From Oceanospirillaceae bacterium (lineage in GTDB: Bacteria > Pseudomonadota > Gammaproteobacteria > Pseudomonadales > Balneatricaceae): a DNA stretch of 51,456 nt. The notes below the pieces were generated by a model, which was not told the DNA's origin, made no database searches, and worked only from the letters and a program-made list of their open reading frames with translations. Within the stretch, counting starts at the first letter, position 1. Each line of letters starts with the position of its first letter. This document shows positions 15,935 through 24,891 of this stretch, piece after piece. The stretch spans positions 1-51,456 of the forward strand of contig JABXIM010000156.1 in NCBI GenBank assembly GCA_013373085.1, read 5' to 3'. The translations under genes were made by a program, and so were the position numbers.

Positions 15935-18235
15935 ATGTCACAGCACATTGCCGAAATCCGCATCAGAGGCAGCGTCCAGGGCGTCGGCTTTCGACCCTGC
16001 GTCTGGCAGCTGGCGAAGGAGATGGCGCTCTGCGGCGAAGTGCGCAACGATGGCGAGGGGCTGATGATCAGGCTCTATCCTGCCCGCGCCGCGGCGGAGT
16101 TCCGCTGCCGTCTGGAGTCCAGGCTGCCGCCCAGGGCCGAGGTCGACAGTGTCAGCATGCGGCTCGGTGCCTGCGACGAAGTGCCCGACGGCTTCCGCAT
16201 TCTGGCCAGTGCCCCCGATCCCGGTCATACCCGCATCATCCCCGATCTCGCCACCTGTCCCGACTGTCTGACGGAGCTCCTCGACCGCGACAATCGCCAC
16301 TATCGCTACCCCTTCACCAGTTGCACCCGCTGCGGTCCACGTTTCTCGATCATCGAGCGGCTGCCCTACGACCGCGAGCGCACGGCCATGGCGCCCTTTC
16401 CACTGTGCCGGCGCTGCGCACAGGACTTTCACAACCCGCGCGACCGACGTTTCCACGCCCAGGCGATCGCCTGCCCGGCGTGCGGTCCCCGTGTCTGGCT
16501 GGCGGCGCCGGACGGGCGCATGCTCGAACAGGACGATGCCATCGATGCTGCGGCGCAGCGGCTGCAGAGTGGCGAACTGCTGGCGATCAAGGCAAGCGGA
16601 GGTTTCCACCTCGCGTGCGATGCGCTCGACGCCAATGCTATCGCCCGTCTGCGACGGTTCAAGGGGCGCGCCGACAAACCGCTTGCGGTCATGCTGCCGG
16701 ATGTGACACGGCTGCGGGAACGCTGCGATCCGACCACACCCGAGACAGAGCTGCTGTCCAGTCCCGCCGCCCCAATCGTGCTGGTTCGCGCCCATACGGA
16801 TCGCTGGCCCCCCAACCTGCTGGACGGCCTCGACCACGTCGGCGCAATGCTGCCCGCCACACCGTTGCAGCATTTGCTGCTGACGGCCGTGGGCCGCCCG
16901 CTGGTGATGACGTCCGGCAACCGCGAAGGCTCGCCGCCCTGCCTCGATAACGACGAAGCGCTGTCCGAGCTGGGGCCCGGAGTGGACGCGCTTTTGCTGC
17001 ACGATCGCGTCATCGTGCGGCGCCTCGACGATTCGCTGGCGCAAGTGACGAGCGGCGGACCCCAGTTACTGCGCCGCGCCCGGGGCTATGCGCCCGGGGC
17101 CCTGGCGCTGGGCGAGGGTTTTGCCAGGGCCGACGGCCTGCTGGCCCTCGGCGGCGACCTCAAGAACGCGCCCTGCCTGCTGCAGGGCGGCCAGGCCATA
17201 CTCGGCACGCACCTCGGCGACGTCGCCAACCCGCGTATCCTGCAGCAACTGGCCGACAGCAGCGCGGAGCTTGGAAACCTGTTCGCCAGCCCGCCGCATC
17301 TGATCGCCTGCGATGCACACCCGGGCTACCACAGCCGGGCCCTGGCGACACAGCTCGCCGAGCAACTGCAGGTGCCGCTGATCGAGGTACAGCACCATCA
17401 CGCCCACCTGGCCGCCTGTCTTGCCGAACACCGGTACCCACTCGAAGGATCACCGGTACTGGGGCTTGTCCTCGACGGCAGCGGCCTGGCCCCGGCAGAC
17501 AGCCCGCATCCCCTGTGGGGCGGCGAATTCCTGCTGGCGGACTACCGCCACTGCAAATGGATCGACGGTCTGCCCGCGGTGGCCATGCCCGGCGGCGAGC
17601 GGGCGGCAAGGGAACCCTGGCGCAACCTGCTGGCCCAGCTTGAACGCTGGGCGCCAGACTGGGAGCAGCGGCGTTCGCCAGCCATCGAGGCTTTACACCG
17701 GCGCCCTGTCGACAGCCTCCGGGCGCTGATACGCGAAAGTTTCAACGCGCCACTGGCCAGTTCCTGCGGTCGACTGTTCGACGCCGTTGCCGCATTGCTC
17801 GGCGTGGCGCCGGCATGCAACAGCTACGAAGGCCAGGCCGCCATGCGGCTCGAAGCCCTGGCCCGACAGGCCTCGCCGCAGCCGGTACCGTCGCTGTTGC
17901 CGTCCCCGGGACCGCTGCAGCTGGACGGGCTCTGGCGCCGACTGCTTGGGGAACTCGAACACAGGTCGGCGTCCACTCTGGCGTTTCGCTTCCACCACTG
18001 GCTGGCCGAGCTACTGGCTGCCCGCGCCCTCGATCTTGCCCGGCAATACCGCTGCAACACCCTGGTGCTGGGCGGCGGATGCCTGCACAACCGCCTGCTG
18101 CGAATGGAAATGGAACGGCATCTGCGCGCCGCGGGCATGCGGGTTTTGATTCCGGCCAGGGTACCCGCGGGCGATGGCGGCCTGGCCCTCGGGCAGGCGG
18201 TCGTCGGCTGGGCCCGGGAGAAGGCTCATGCCTGA
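15935..18235 (+). CDS. hypF: Carbamoyltransferase HypF, hydrogenase maturation
   Basis: 766 residues from ATG 15935, which gives the family N-terminus MSQHIAEIRIRGSVQGVGFRP; ATG 15911 in the same frame is possible. It makes the cyanide ligands of the NiFe site by transferring carbamoyl from carbamoyl phosphate to the C-terminal Cys of HypE. Domains in order are acylphosphatase (about 5-90, GSVQGVGFRP), two zinc fingers (CPDC and CTRC, then CRRC and CPAC, about 105-185), a YrdC-like domain (about 200-385, SGNREGSPPC), and a Kae1-like carbamoyltransferase domain (about 400-760, VQHHHAHLAACLAEH and LGGGCLHNRLL). Length is normal. First gene of the maturation operon. Confidence 0.96.
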   Translation: MSQHIAEIRIRGSVQGVGFRPCVWQLAKEMALCGEVRNDGEGLMIRLYPARAAAEFRCRLESRLPPRAEVDSVSMRLGACDEVPDGFRILASAPDPGHTRIIPDLATCPDCLTELLDRDNRHYRYPFTSCTRCGPRFSIIERLPYDRERTAMAPFPLCRRCAQDFHNPRDRRFHAQAIACPACGPRVWLAAPDGRMLEQDDAIDAAAQRLQSGELLAIKASGGFHLACDALDANAIARLRRFKGRADKPLAVMLPDVTRLRERCDPTTPETELLSSPAAPIVLVRAHTDRWPPNLLDGLDHVGAMLPATPLQHLLLTAVGRPLVMTSGNREGSPPCLDNDEALSELGPGVDALLLHDRVIVRRLDDSLAQVTSGGPQLLRRARGYAPGALALGEGFARADGLLALGGDLKNAPCLLQGGQAILGTHLGDVANPRILQQLADSSAELGNLFASPPHLIACDAHPGYHSRALATQLAEQLQVPLIEVQHHHAHLAACLAEHRYPLEGSPVLGLVLDGSGLAPADSPHPLWGGEFLLADYRHCKWIDGLPAVAMPGGERAAREPWRNLLAQLERWAPDWEQRRSPAIEALHRRPVDSLRALIRESFNAPLASSCGRLFDAVAALLGVAPACNSYEGQAAMRLEALARQASPQPVPSLLPSPGPLQLDGLWRRLLGELEHRSASTLAFRFHHWLAELLAARALDLARQYRCNTLVLGGGCLHNRLLRMEMERHLRAAGMRVLIPARVPAGDGGLALGQAVVGWAREKAHA

Positions 18236-18728
18236 TGCAGTCCTGCTCGCCCTCGGCCACCCCGCACGCGGTGACGATGGTTTCGGCGAGCGACTGCTCC
18301 AGCTGTTCGAACAACGCTATGGGGCGCCGGAAGCAGTGCTGTGCCTGTATGGCGGCACGCGGCCGCTGGCTCACTATGACCGCGTCGCTGGCTGCCGCTG
18401 GCTCATACTGCTGGATGCCGTTCACAGCGACAGGACGGGCAGCGGTATCCTGATCGCCGATCCGCTGCCCCGGATCCCCGAAATTCGCCGCATGGCCGTG
18501 CATGAACTGGGCGCCGGCGAACTGCTGCAACTGCTGGCGGCACTCGACGAGGCCCCGGCCCGTATCAGCCTGGTAGGCGCGGCCCCGGTATCCTTCGATA
18601 TGGGATCGACGCTCAGCACTGCGCTCGAACAACTGCTTCCGCAAGCCTGCGATGCGCTTGCCCGCCTGCTGGGTGACAACGGCATCCGGCTGACCCGGCG
18701 GCAAGCCGAGGATGTCGGGCATGCATGA
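18228..18728 (+). CDS. Hydrogenase maturation endopeptidase (HycI/HybD family)
   Basis: 166 residues from ATG 18228, overlapping the end of hypF by 8 bp. The N-terminus LALGHPARGDDGFGERLLQLF is the GNxxxxDDGxG-type motif of nickel-dependent hydrogenase proteases; the position usually Asn is His here. Asp in WLILLDAVHS and His in MAVHELGAGELL match the other metal ligands known from HybD. It should cut HydA after His422, releasing the nine-residue tail once nickel is inserted. It is the only candidate endopeptidase in the window, and HydA the only substrate. The C-terminus is longer than the minimal domain but unremarkable. Confidence 0.88.
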   Translation: MPDAVLLALGHPARGDDGFGERLLQLFEQRYGAPEAVLCLYGGTRPLAHYDRVAGCRWLILLDAVHSDRTGSGILIADPLPRIPEIRRMAVHELGAGELLQLLAALDEAPARISLVGAAPVSFDMGSTLSTALEQLLPQACDALARLLGDNGIRLTRRQAEDVGHA

Positions 18729-19062
18729 GCTGAGCCTGTGCCGCAGTCTGGTCACCACGCTGGAACAGGAAGCCGTGACCCGAGGCCTGACGCGCATCGT
18801 GCGTATCGACCTCGGCATCGGCTGCCTCAGCTGCGTCGAACCCGAGGCGCTGCGTTTCGCCTTCGATGCGGTGGCCAAACCCCAAAGCCTCGCCCGGTGC
18901 GAGCTGGCCATCCGCCGCGTACCGGGGCAAGCCCGCTGTCACGGCTGCGGCCGGCATTACGAGGTGCACCGCTGGCTCGATGTCTGCCCCGGTTGCGGTG
19001 GCGACAGCCGCGACCTCGAGGGCGGCGACGAAATCATGATCGAACAAATGGAGGCCTGCTGA
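18721..19062 (+). CDS. hypA: Nickel metallochaperone HypA
   Basis: 113 residues starting MHELSLC at ATG 18721; His2 is the known nickel ligand, which fixes the start over the frame's earlier ATG 18712. The zinc site is CHGC...CPGC (about residues 72-93). Works with HypB to insert nickel into HydA. It overlaps the endopeptidase gene by 8 bp, and its stop overlaps the hypB start (TGATG). Confidence 0.95.
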   Translation: MHELSLCRSLVTTLEQEAVTRGLTRIVRIDLGIGCLSCVEPEALRFAFDAVAKPQSLARCELAIRRVPGQARCHGCGRHYEVHRWLDVCPGCGGDSRDLEGGDEIMIEQMEAC

Positions 19063-19760
19063 TGTGCGGACACTGCGGTTGCGATACCCAACCACCGGTA
19101 CAGACCCGGGTGATCGACCTGCACCGGGACCTGATGGACGCCAACCACCGGCAGGCGGCGCATAACCGGGCCTATTTTCACCGTCAACGGCTCACCGCCC
19201 TCAACCTGGTTTCGAGTCCCGGCGCCGGCAAGACCACGCTGCTGGAGATAACCCTGCAGCAATTGCAGGGCCGGAGACCGGCACTGGTGATCGAGGGCGA
19301 CCAGCAAACCGAACTCGATGCTGCCCGCATCCGCGCCACAGGCACGCCGGCGGTTCAGGTGCAAACCGGACAGGCCTGCCATCTCGATGCGAGCATGGTG
19401 CACGGCGCCCTGCACGAGCTGCCCCCGGCTCCCGGCGGCCTGCTATTCATCGAGAACGTCGGTAACCTGATCTGCCCGGCCCAGTTCGACCTCGGAGAGC
19501 GGGCACGGGTGGTGCTGGTCTCGGTCACCGAAGGCGACGACAAACCGCTGAAATACCCGGGCATCTTCCGCGATGCGGACCTTTTGCTGATCACCAAGAC
19601 CGACCTGCTGCCCCATGTCAATTTCGATCCGGCCCGCTGTCTCGCCCATGCCCGGCGTATCCGGCCGCAGCTACCCGCGTTACAGCTCAGTGCCACCAGC
19701 GCAGAAGGGCTGGATGGCTGGCTCGACTGGCTGCGCCAGCTGGATACGGAGGGCGACTGA
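19062..19760 (+). CDS. hypB: Hydrogenase nickel incorporation GTPase HypB
   Basis: 232 residues. The N-terminal MCGHCGC is the high-affinity nickel CxxCxC motif of the E. coli type. Unlike rhizobial HypB there is no long His-rich stretch, so a nickel storage role is not expected. The SIMIBI-class GTPase core shows Walker A SSPGAGKTTLL (about residues 48-58), EGDQQTELDAARI, a metal-binding GQACHLDASMV, ENVGNLICPA and the guanine motif TKTDLL. The GTPase acts with HypA to load nickel. Coupled to hypA through TGATG and followed directly by hypC. Confidence 0.96.
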   Translation: MCGHCGCDTQPPVQTRVIDLHRDLMDANHRQAAHNRAYFHRQRLTALNLVSSPGAGKTTLLEITLQQLQGRRPALVIEGDQQTELDAARIRATGTPAVQVQTGQACHLDASMVHGALHELPPAPGGLLFIENVGNLICPAQFDLGERARVVLVSVTEGDDKPLKYPGIFRDADLLLITKTDLLPHVNFDPARCLAHARRIRPQLPALQLSATSAEGLDGWLDWLRQLDTEGD

Positions 19761-20009
19761 ATGTGCCTCGCGGTCCCGGCTCTCGTGATCTCGGTCACCG
19801 ACCCGTCCCGCGCGCTCGCGCTGAGCGACAGCGGCGGTATTCGGCGTGAAATCGACCTCAGCTGTGTGCTCGGCGAAGGTCCGCCCGAGATGCTTGTCGG
19901 CCGTTGGGTGCTGGTCCACGTCGGCGTCGCCCTGGCGCTGATCAGTGACGAGGAAGCCCGGGCCTCGCTGGCGCTCTGGGCCGAACTCGATGACGGAGAG
20001 CGGCAATGA
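19761..20009 (+). CDS. hypC: Hydrogenase assembly chaperone HypC
   Basis: 82 residues beginning MCLAVPALV; Cys2 is the residue that coordinates the Fe(CN)2CO precursor and contacts HypD and the large subunit. The fold is a small OB-like barrel ending in a helix (DEEARASLALWAEL). The ATG follows the hypB stop without a gap, and the stop overlaps hypD (ATGA). It is the only HypC-type gene seen, so it probably serves HydA. Confidence 0.95.
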   Translation: MCLAVPALVISVTDPSRALALSDSGGIRREIDLSCVLGEGPPEMLVGRWVLVHVGVALALISDEEARASLALWAELDDGERQ

Positions 20010-21133
20010 AGTACGTCGACGAATTTCGCGACCCGCAGGTCGTGCAAAGAATGGTTTGCGAAATCGCGGCAACCGCAGCCCGCCTGCCGCCAAGATCGCA
20101 GCCCTGGCAACTGATGGAGGTCTGCGGCGGCCATACCCATGCGATCTTCCGCTTCGGACTCGATCGTCTGCTGCCGGACTGCGTCGAGTTCGTTCACGGA
20201 CCGGGTTGTCCGGTCTGCGTGCTGCCCGAGTCGGTGATCGATCAGGCAGTGGCACTGTCGCAGCGCCCGGACACGTTGCTTTGCAGCTATGGCGATGCGG
20301 TGCGGGTACCGGGCACCGGCGGCAGCCTGCTCGACGCCCGCGCCGATGGCGCCGGCGTCGAGGTGGTCTACGGACCGCGGGACGCACTGGAACTGGCCCG
20401 GCGCCGCCCGGCGAGCGATGTGGTGTTCCTTGCCATCGGTTTCGAAACCACGGCTCCGGCCACCGCACTGGCGCTGCAGACGGCCCGCCGGGAAGGGTTA
20501 CGCAATTTCCGCGTGCTCTGCCACCTGGTGTTGATCGAGCCGCCGCTACGCGCGCTGCTGTCCGATCCGGAACTGCGCATCGATGGATTTCTCGGACCGG
20601 GCCACGTCAGCCTCGTCACCGGCACCCGGCCGTTCGACTTCATCCCGGCCGAATACCGGCGACCGGTGGTCATCAGCGGCTTCGAACCGGTCGACCTGCT
20701 GCAGTCGGTATGGATGCTGCTGCGGCAACTCGAACAGGACGAGGCGAGAGTCGAGCTGCAGTATCGCCGGGCCGCCTCGACAGCCGGTAACCGGACCGCG
20801 CGCGCCGCGATTGACGAGGTATTCGAACCGGCACCGGCGACCGAGTGGCGCGGACTCGGCGCCCTGCCCCACTCCGGCCTGCGGCTCGCGCCAGAATACC
20901 GTGCCTTCGATGCCGCCGAGTTGCTGACTTGCACAGCTCCGGTGCCGGCCGAAACAGACCCGCGCTGCGGTTGCGCCAAGGTCTTGAGCGGCCACATGAA
21001 GCCGCCAGTCTGCCCGCTGTTCGGACGCGAATGCACCCCGGCCTCGCCCCGCGGCCCCCTGATGGTGTCGTCGGAAGGCGCCTGCGCCGCCTGGTACCAG
21101 TATCGACAGGAGACTGCAGATGCCCGCCGATAA
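20006..21133 (+). CDS. hypD: Iron-cofactor assembly protein HypD
   Basis: 375 residues. Holds the iron on which CN and CO ligands are built. Conserved motifs are visible: MEVCGGHTHAIFRFG near residue 40, GPGCPVCVLP near 70, and FETTAPATALAL near 155. C-terminal cysteines in RCGCAKVLSGHMKPPVCPLFGREC bind the 4Fe-4S cluster. Length matches E. coli HypD (373). Overlaps hypC by 4 bp and hypE by 14 bp. Confidence 0.96.
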   Translation: MKYVDEFRDPQVVQRMVCEIAATAARLPPRSQPWQLMEVCGGHTHAIFRFGLDRLLPDCVEFVHGPGCPVCVLPESVIDQAVALSQRPDTLLCSYGDAVRVPGTGGSLLDARADGAGVEVVYGPRDALELARRRPASDVVFLAIGFETTAPATALALQTARREGLRNFRVLCHLVLIEPPLRALLSDPELRIDGFLGPGHVSLVTGTRPFDFIPAEYRRPVVISGFEPVDLLQSVWMLLRQLEQDEARVELQYRRAASTAGNRTARAAIDEVFEPAPATEWRGLGALPHSGLRLAPEYRAFDAAELLTCTAPVPAETDPRCGCAKVLSGHMKPPVCPLFGRECTPASPRGPLMVSSEGACAAWYQYRQETADARR

Positions 21134-22139
21134 ACGCCTGACGCTCGCCCACGGCAGCGGCGGCGAGCCCATGCAGCGCCTGCTGCAGGAGCAGATACTG
21201 CCGCTGTTCGACAACGCCGCGCTCGCGGGCCTGGAGGACCAGGCCCGGCTGTCCCTCGCCCTGGGACCGGGCGAGCGCCTGGCGTTCACCAGCGACAGTT
21301 TCGTCGTCACGCCACTGCGCTTTCCCGGCGGCAATATCGGCAGCCTGGCCGCTACCGGCACCCTCAACGACCTTGTCGTCGGCGGCGCCCGGCCACGTTA
21401 CCTGAGCTGCGCGCTGATCATCGAGGAGGGGCTGCCACTGGCGCTGTTGCGCGAATTGCTCGCGTCGCTCGCCGAAGAGGCCAGGACCGCCGGCGTCCAG
21501 GTGGTGACCGGCGACACCAAAGTGGTGCCGAAAGGGGCCGCCGACGGGCTCTTCATCAACACCAGTGGTATCGGTGTTATCGGTGCCGGGATCGATCCCG
21601 GCACGCATCGCCTGCACCCGGACGTCAAGCTCATTGTCAGCGGGCCGGTCGGCGATCACGGCGCCACCATTCTCGCCTGCCGCCGCGAACTGGCGCTCAG
21701 CGGCGACCTGACCAGCGACTGCGCCAATCTCTGGCCACTGGTCGACAAAATGCTGTCCGAACCCGGCCTGCTGGCCATGCGCGACGTCACCCGAGGCGGT
21801 CTCAATGCCGTGCTGCATGAATTCGCCGCAGCCGCGAACCTCAGTATCGAGATCGACGAAGCGGCGCTGCCGGTGCGCCCTGCGGTGCGCGGGCTCTGCG
21901 AGTTGCTGGGGCTGGATCCGCTGCAGCTGGCCTGCGAGGGCCGACTGCTGGCGGCGGTCGAGGCCGGGGCGGCCGACAGGTTGCTACAGCAGATGCGCGG
22001 TCATCCGCTCGGCGAGCAGGCGGCGATCGTCGGCACCCTGGTGCCGCGTCGCACGACGCCGGTGATCCTGCGGGGCCTCTACGGCGTCGAGCGCAGCCTG
22101 CCGCCGGTCAGCGGCGAGCTGCTGCCGCGCATCTGTTGA
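21120..22139 (+). CDS. hypE: Thiocyanate/cyanide-forming HypE
   Basis: 339 residues. Dehydrates the carbamoylated C-terminal Cys, made by HypF, to thiocyanate using ATP, then gives cyanide to the HypCD iron. PurM/AIR-synthase fold motifs include LAHGSGGEPMQRLL, FTSDSFVVTPLRFPGGNIG, GDTKVV and RDVTRGGLNAVLHE. The chain ends PRIC, with the essential terminal Cys. Overlaps hypD by 14 bp and is the last recognisable gene of the maturation operon; the next gene starts 198 bp on. Confidence 0.96.
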   Translation: MPADKRLTLAHGSGGEPMQRLLQEQILPLFDNAALAGLEDQARLSLALGPGERLAFTSDSFVVTPLRFPGGNIGSLAATGTLNDLVVGGARPRYLSCALIIEEGLPLALLRELLASLAEEARTAGVQVVTGDTKVVPKGAADGLFINTSGIGVIGAGIDPGTHRLHPDVKLIVSGPVGDHGATILACRRELALSGDLTSDCANLWPLVDKMLSEPGLLAMRDVTRGGLNAVLHEFAAAANLSIEIDEAALPVRPAVRGLCELLGLDPLQLACEGRLLAAVEAGAADRLLQQMRGHPLGEQAAIVGTLVPRRTTPVILRGLYGVERSLPPVSGELLPRIC

Positions 22140-22337
22140 GGATGTGGTGGAAAGCAGTCCGTAAACGATATTTCGAAGGGAAATTGGAGCCTGAATCTCC
22201 TCGATGTCTAGATTTGTTCCGGTTTCCTGTGTCGCAATATCTGGCGAACGGCTACCGGTTTCCGCTGGCGGAACTTCTTGCAAAAAACACACGCCTAACC
22301 CATACCTACTAAGGTTGCTAAACCGAGGGAGCCCAAG

Positions 22338-22532
22338 ATGTACAAGACCAAGCACTGGACCGCCGAACAACTCGCCAAGATGAACGAGGAGTCGTTTCTC
22401 GTCGAGGCGCTGGACATGATCCGGATTTCGCCGGAGCTGAGTGACGGCAGCAACAATATCGAATCGATCAAGAACAAGCTCGAAGCGCTGGAGACCCTGT
22501 TGGGCAACCGTCTCGAAGGTATCAAGCAGTAA
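22338..22532 (+). CDS. Small helical protein of unknown function
   Basis: 64 residues, MYKTKHWTAEQLAKMNEESF at the start and a Leu/Glu/Lys-rich C-terminal helix (ESIKNKLEALETLLGNRLEGI). ATG 22338 is preceded by GAGGGAG at good distance, which supports real translation. No Cys, no membrane segment and no signal peptide. The charged heptad-like end may be a short coiled coil. It lies 198 bp after hypE and 141 bp before dacB, so may stand alone. I do not recognise the family. Confidence 0.6.
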   Translation: MYKTKHWTAEQLAKMNEESFLVEALDMIRISPELSDGSNNIESIKNKLEALETLLGNRLEGIKQ

Positions 22533-22673
22533 CGGGACCTTATCCTTTCGCCGGAAGGAACCGGCTGTCATCACTCGGGCCCACGTACAAGCGCGGGGGC
22601 CCTGTACCTGTATGAAACTTTTGTACCCTTATCGCTGATCAAAACCGCCTGGGCGTCATCAGGGAACGAGACC

Positions 22674-24125
22674 ATGAAATACCTATGTTTAATGCTGCTC
22701 GGCTGCAGTCTGCTGCTGAACGGCCCCAAGGCACGGGCGACCGCGGGGTGGGAACACCTGTTGTCGCTGGCACCGGAGGGCAGCCAGATCGGGCTCGTCG
22801 TGGAACCGGTCGCGACCGGCCCCGTGCGCATCGAATACCAGCCACGCGCCCTGATGCCACCCGCCAGTACCCTGAAGCTGCTAACCGCTTACGCGTCAGA
22901 GCGCGAGCTGGGACCCGATTTCCGTTTTCACACCGATCTCTGGCAGCGCGGCCGGCGCACCGGCAACCGCTGGAGCGGTGACTTCCGTCTGGAATTCAGC
23001 GGCGCGCCGGATTTTAGCCGCGCCCAACTGCGTCGGCTGCTGGAACAAATCCGCGACGCCGGTATCGATACGATCGACGGCAATCTGCTGCTCGACACCA
23101 GCGCCTACGACGGCTACGGCTGGGGCGAGGGATGGCCATGGAACAATCTGAGCGTCTGTTACAGCGCCCCGGTACCGGCTCTGATCCTGGACGAGAACTG
23201 CGTTGCCGCAAGCCTCAGGCCCCGCGCCCCCGGCACCCAGGCGCGTTTCTATATACCACCGCACCAGCCACTGCTGGTCAGTAACGAGGCGACTACCGTG
23301 ACCCCGGCGCAGCAGCGCCAGCACCTTTGCGAGCTGGAGGTCGATACGGGGCCCGGAAACCGTTACCGGCTGCACGGATGCGTGATCAATAACCGCAAGA
23401 TCTGGCCTCTGAACTTCGCCGTCACCGACCCGGTCGCTTTTGCCGCGGATGTGATGCGTATGCAACTCGGCGAGCTCGGCATCCATCTCAATGGCCAAAT
23501 CCGCGAGGAGAACGCAGACAGGGATGGCTGGCAGAGCCTCGCCCGTGTCAGCTCGGCACCGCTTTCGAAGCTGCTTCCCCATATGCTGCAGGCATCCGAT
23601 AACCTGGTGGCGGACAGTCTGCTCAAGACGCTCGGCCGGCATCATTCCGGCACTGCGGGCAATTTCCGCAATGGCGCCCGGGCGCTGAAAGAGCGACTGC
23701 AACGGGAACTCGGCCTTATGCTGGACCCGGCCGTGATCGCCGACGGCTCGGGCCTGTCACGGGACAACCTGCTGCAGCCGGCACAACTGGCACAACTGCT
23801 GCGACACCTGGCGCAGCACCCCGACGCCCTCAGCTACAGCTCGCTGGCCGTCGCCGGCGAGTCCGGCACGCTGAGATACCGGCGCAGCCTGCGCAACTCG
23901 GTGCTGCTCGACAACCTGCGCGGCAAGAGTGGAACCATCAACGGCACCACAAACCTCGCCGGTTACCTGACCGCCAGGTCCGGACGCGAGTATCTGTTCG
24001 TCGTGATGGTATCGGGGATCAGTCTGACCGACGAAGACCGTCGCCAGACACGACAGGACCCGCTGAAGCACCCGGTGCGGGCGTTCGAGCGTTCGCTGCT
24101 GGAATGGATCTACTACAACGGCTGA
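22674..24125 (+). CDS. dacB: D-alanyl-D-alanine carboxypeptidase/endopeptidase PBP4
   Basis: 483 residues with a signal peptide (MKYLCLMLLGCSLLLNGPKARA). A periplasmic peptidase S13 enzyme that trims and cuts peptidoglycan cross-links. The active-site motifs are in order: SxxK in PPASTLKLLTA (about residue 65), SxN in ASDNLVADSLLKTLG (about 305) and KSG in RGKSGTINGTTNLAGYL (about 420, the KTG equivalent). The insert between SxxK and SxN is the usual domain II/III region. Length is as in E. coli DacB (477). Starts after GAACGAGACC, a modest ribosome-binding site. Confidence 0.93.
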   Translation: MKYLCLMLLGCSLLLNGPKARATAGWEHLLSLAPEGSQIGLVVEPVATGPVRIEYQPRALMPPASTLKLLTAYASERELGPDFRFHTDLWQRGRRTGNRWSGDFRLEFSGAPDFSRAQLRRLLEQIRDAGIDTIDGNLLLDTSAYDGYGWGEGWPWNNLSVCYSAPVPALILDENCVAASLRPRAPGTQARFYIPPHQPLLVSNEATTVTPAQQRQHLCELEVDTGPGNRYRLHGCVINNRKIWPLNFAVTDPVAFAADVMRMQLGELGIHLNGQIREENADRDGWQSLARVSSAPLSKLLPHMLQASDNLVADSLLKTLGRHHSGTAGNFRNGARALKERLQRELGLMLDPAVIADGSGLSRDNLLQPAQLAQLLRHLAQHPDALSYSSLAVAGESGTLRYRRSLRNSVLLDNLRGKSGTINGTTNLAGYLTARSGREYLFVVMVSGISLTDEDRRQTRQDPLKHPVRAFERSLLEWIYYNG

Positions 24126-24127
24126 AA

Positions 24128-24155
24128 GGCCCGGCGCTGACAACGCCGCCGGGCC
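24128..24155 (-). terminator. GC-rich terminator hairpin between dacB and the lipoprotein gene
   Basis: Arms GGCCCGGCG (24128-24136) and CGCCGGGCC (24147-24155) are perfect with a 10-nt loop. The run of T (TTTC) follows on the leftward strand, so it best serves the leftward lipoprotein gene, but it begins 3 bp after the dacB stop and may work for both convergent genes. Confidence 0.55.
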
Positions 24156-24165
24156 GATACTGCAT

Positions 24166-24648
24166 TTACTGCTGGGTCGCTTCTGCGCCGGAGGACGCTT
24201 CTTCGGTGATACCCATCGACTGCTTGGCGGCATCGACCGCTTCGCCTGTCGCCTGCTCGGCCTGTTGCGCCGCTTCGCCGGCCGCGTCCATCGCATCGGT
24301 CGCCATCTCGCTGGCAGCTGCGCCTACTTCACTGGCGGTTTCCGTCACCGTATCGGCCGCCTCTTCAGCCATGTCCTCGGCCTTGTCCATGGCACCTTCC
24401 GCCATGTCGCCGGTCTCTTCAGCGGTATCCCCCACAGCTTCACCCGCCTGTTCGGCCATTTCTTTGGTCTTCTCAACGACGTCGGAGGCCATCTCGGAAG
24501 CTTCCGACTTCATTTCCTCGACACTCGGTGCAGCCTGTTCCGTCTTGGACTCTTCCATCTTGGACTCGTCTGCATCGTCGCTGCCACAGCCGGCCAGAAA
24601 GGCGGCCGAGGTGAGCAGGAATGGCAACAGAAATTTGTTCATTTTCAT
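24166..24648 (-). CDS. Ala/Glu-rich lipoprotein with amphipathic helical repeats
   Basis: 160 residues from ATG 24648, preceded by GGAGAG; the frame is open further up but the signal sequence MKMNKFLLPFLLTSAAFLAGC with lipobox LAGC starts here. The mature part is almost wholly Ala, Glu, Met, Asp, Thr and Lys in irregular 7- and 11-residue repeats (EMASDVVEKTKEMAEQAGEA, DMAEGAMDKAEDMAEEAADT). This is an apolipoprotein/LEA-like composition, predicted to be one long amphipathic helix or to be disordered. A role in envelope stress or spacing is a guess. Confidence 0.75.
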   Translation of the reverse strand: MKMNKFLLPFLLTSAAFLAGCGSDDADESKMEESKTEQAAPSVEEMKSEASEMASDVVEKTKEMAEQAGEAVGDTAEETGDMAEGAMDKAEDMAEEAADTVTETASEVGAAASEMATDAMDAAGEAAQQAEQATGEAVDAAKQSMGITEEASSGAEATQQ

Positions 24649-24891
24649 GGATCGGTACTCTCCGTAGTTGATGACTGGCAACGAACAACCATGCCCCCGT
24701 TGCACTTACTGCCGGTGTACAACACGTCTGTTGACTATAGGTGCTTAACGTCCGCAATGCGAAAACGCCGGTAATCGACAGCCTGCGTCGGGGATGCAAA
24801 TTTTGGACTATATTGTGTCAGTCCTTATGAATGGGACATGAAAAGACGCCCCGCCACCAGGATCAGCAATACTGACCAAAAGGACCTATGG

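Noticed and set aside
15938-17044. 368-codon leftward frame
   Set aside because: Antisense to hypF, whose domains are complete; the product has no recognisable feature.
20673-21818. Long leftward frame opposite hypD and hypE
   Set aside because: hypD and hypE are certain from their motifs; the antisense product shows no domain and is Arg/Gly-rich.
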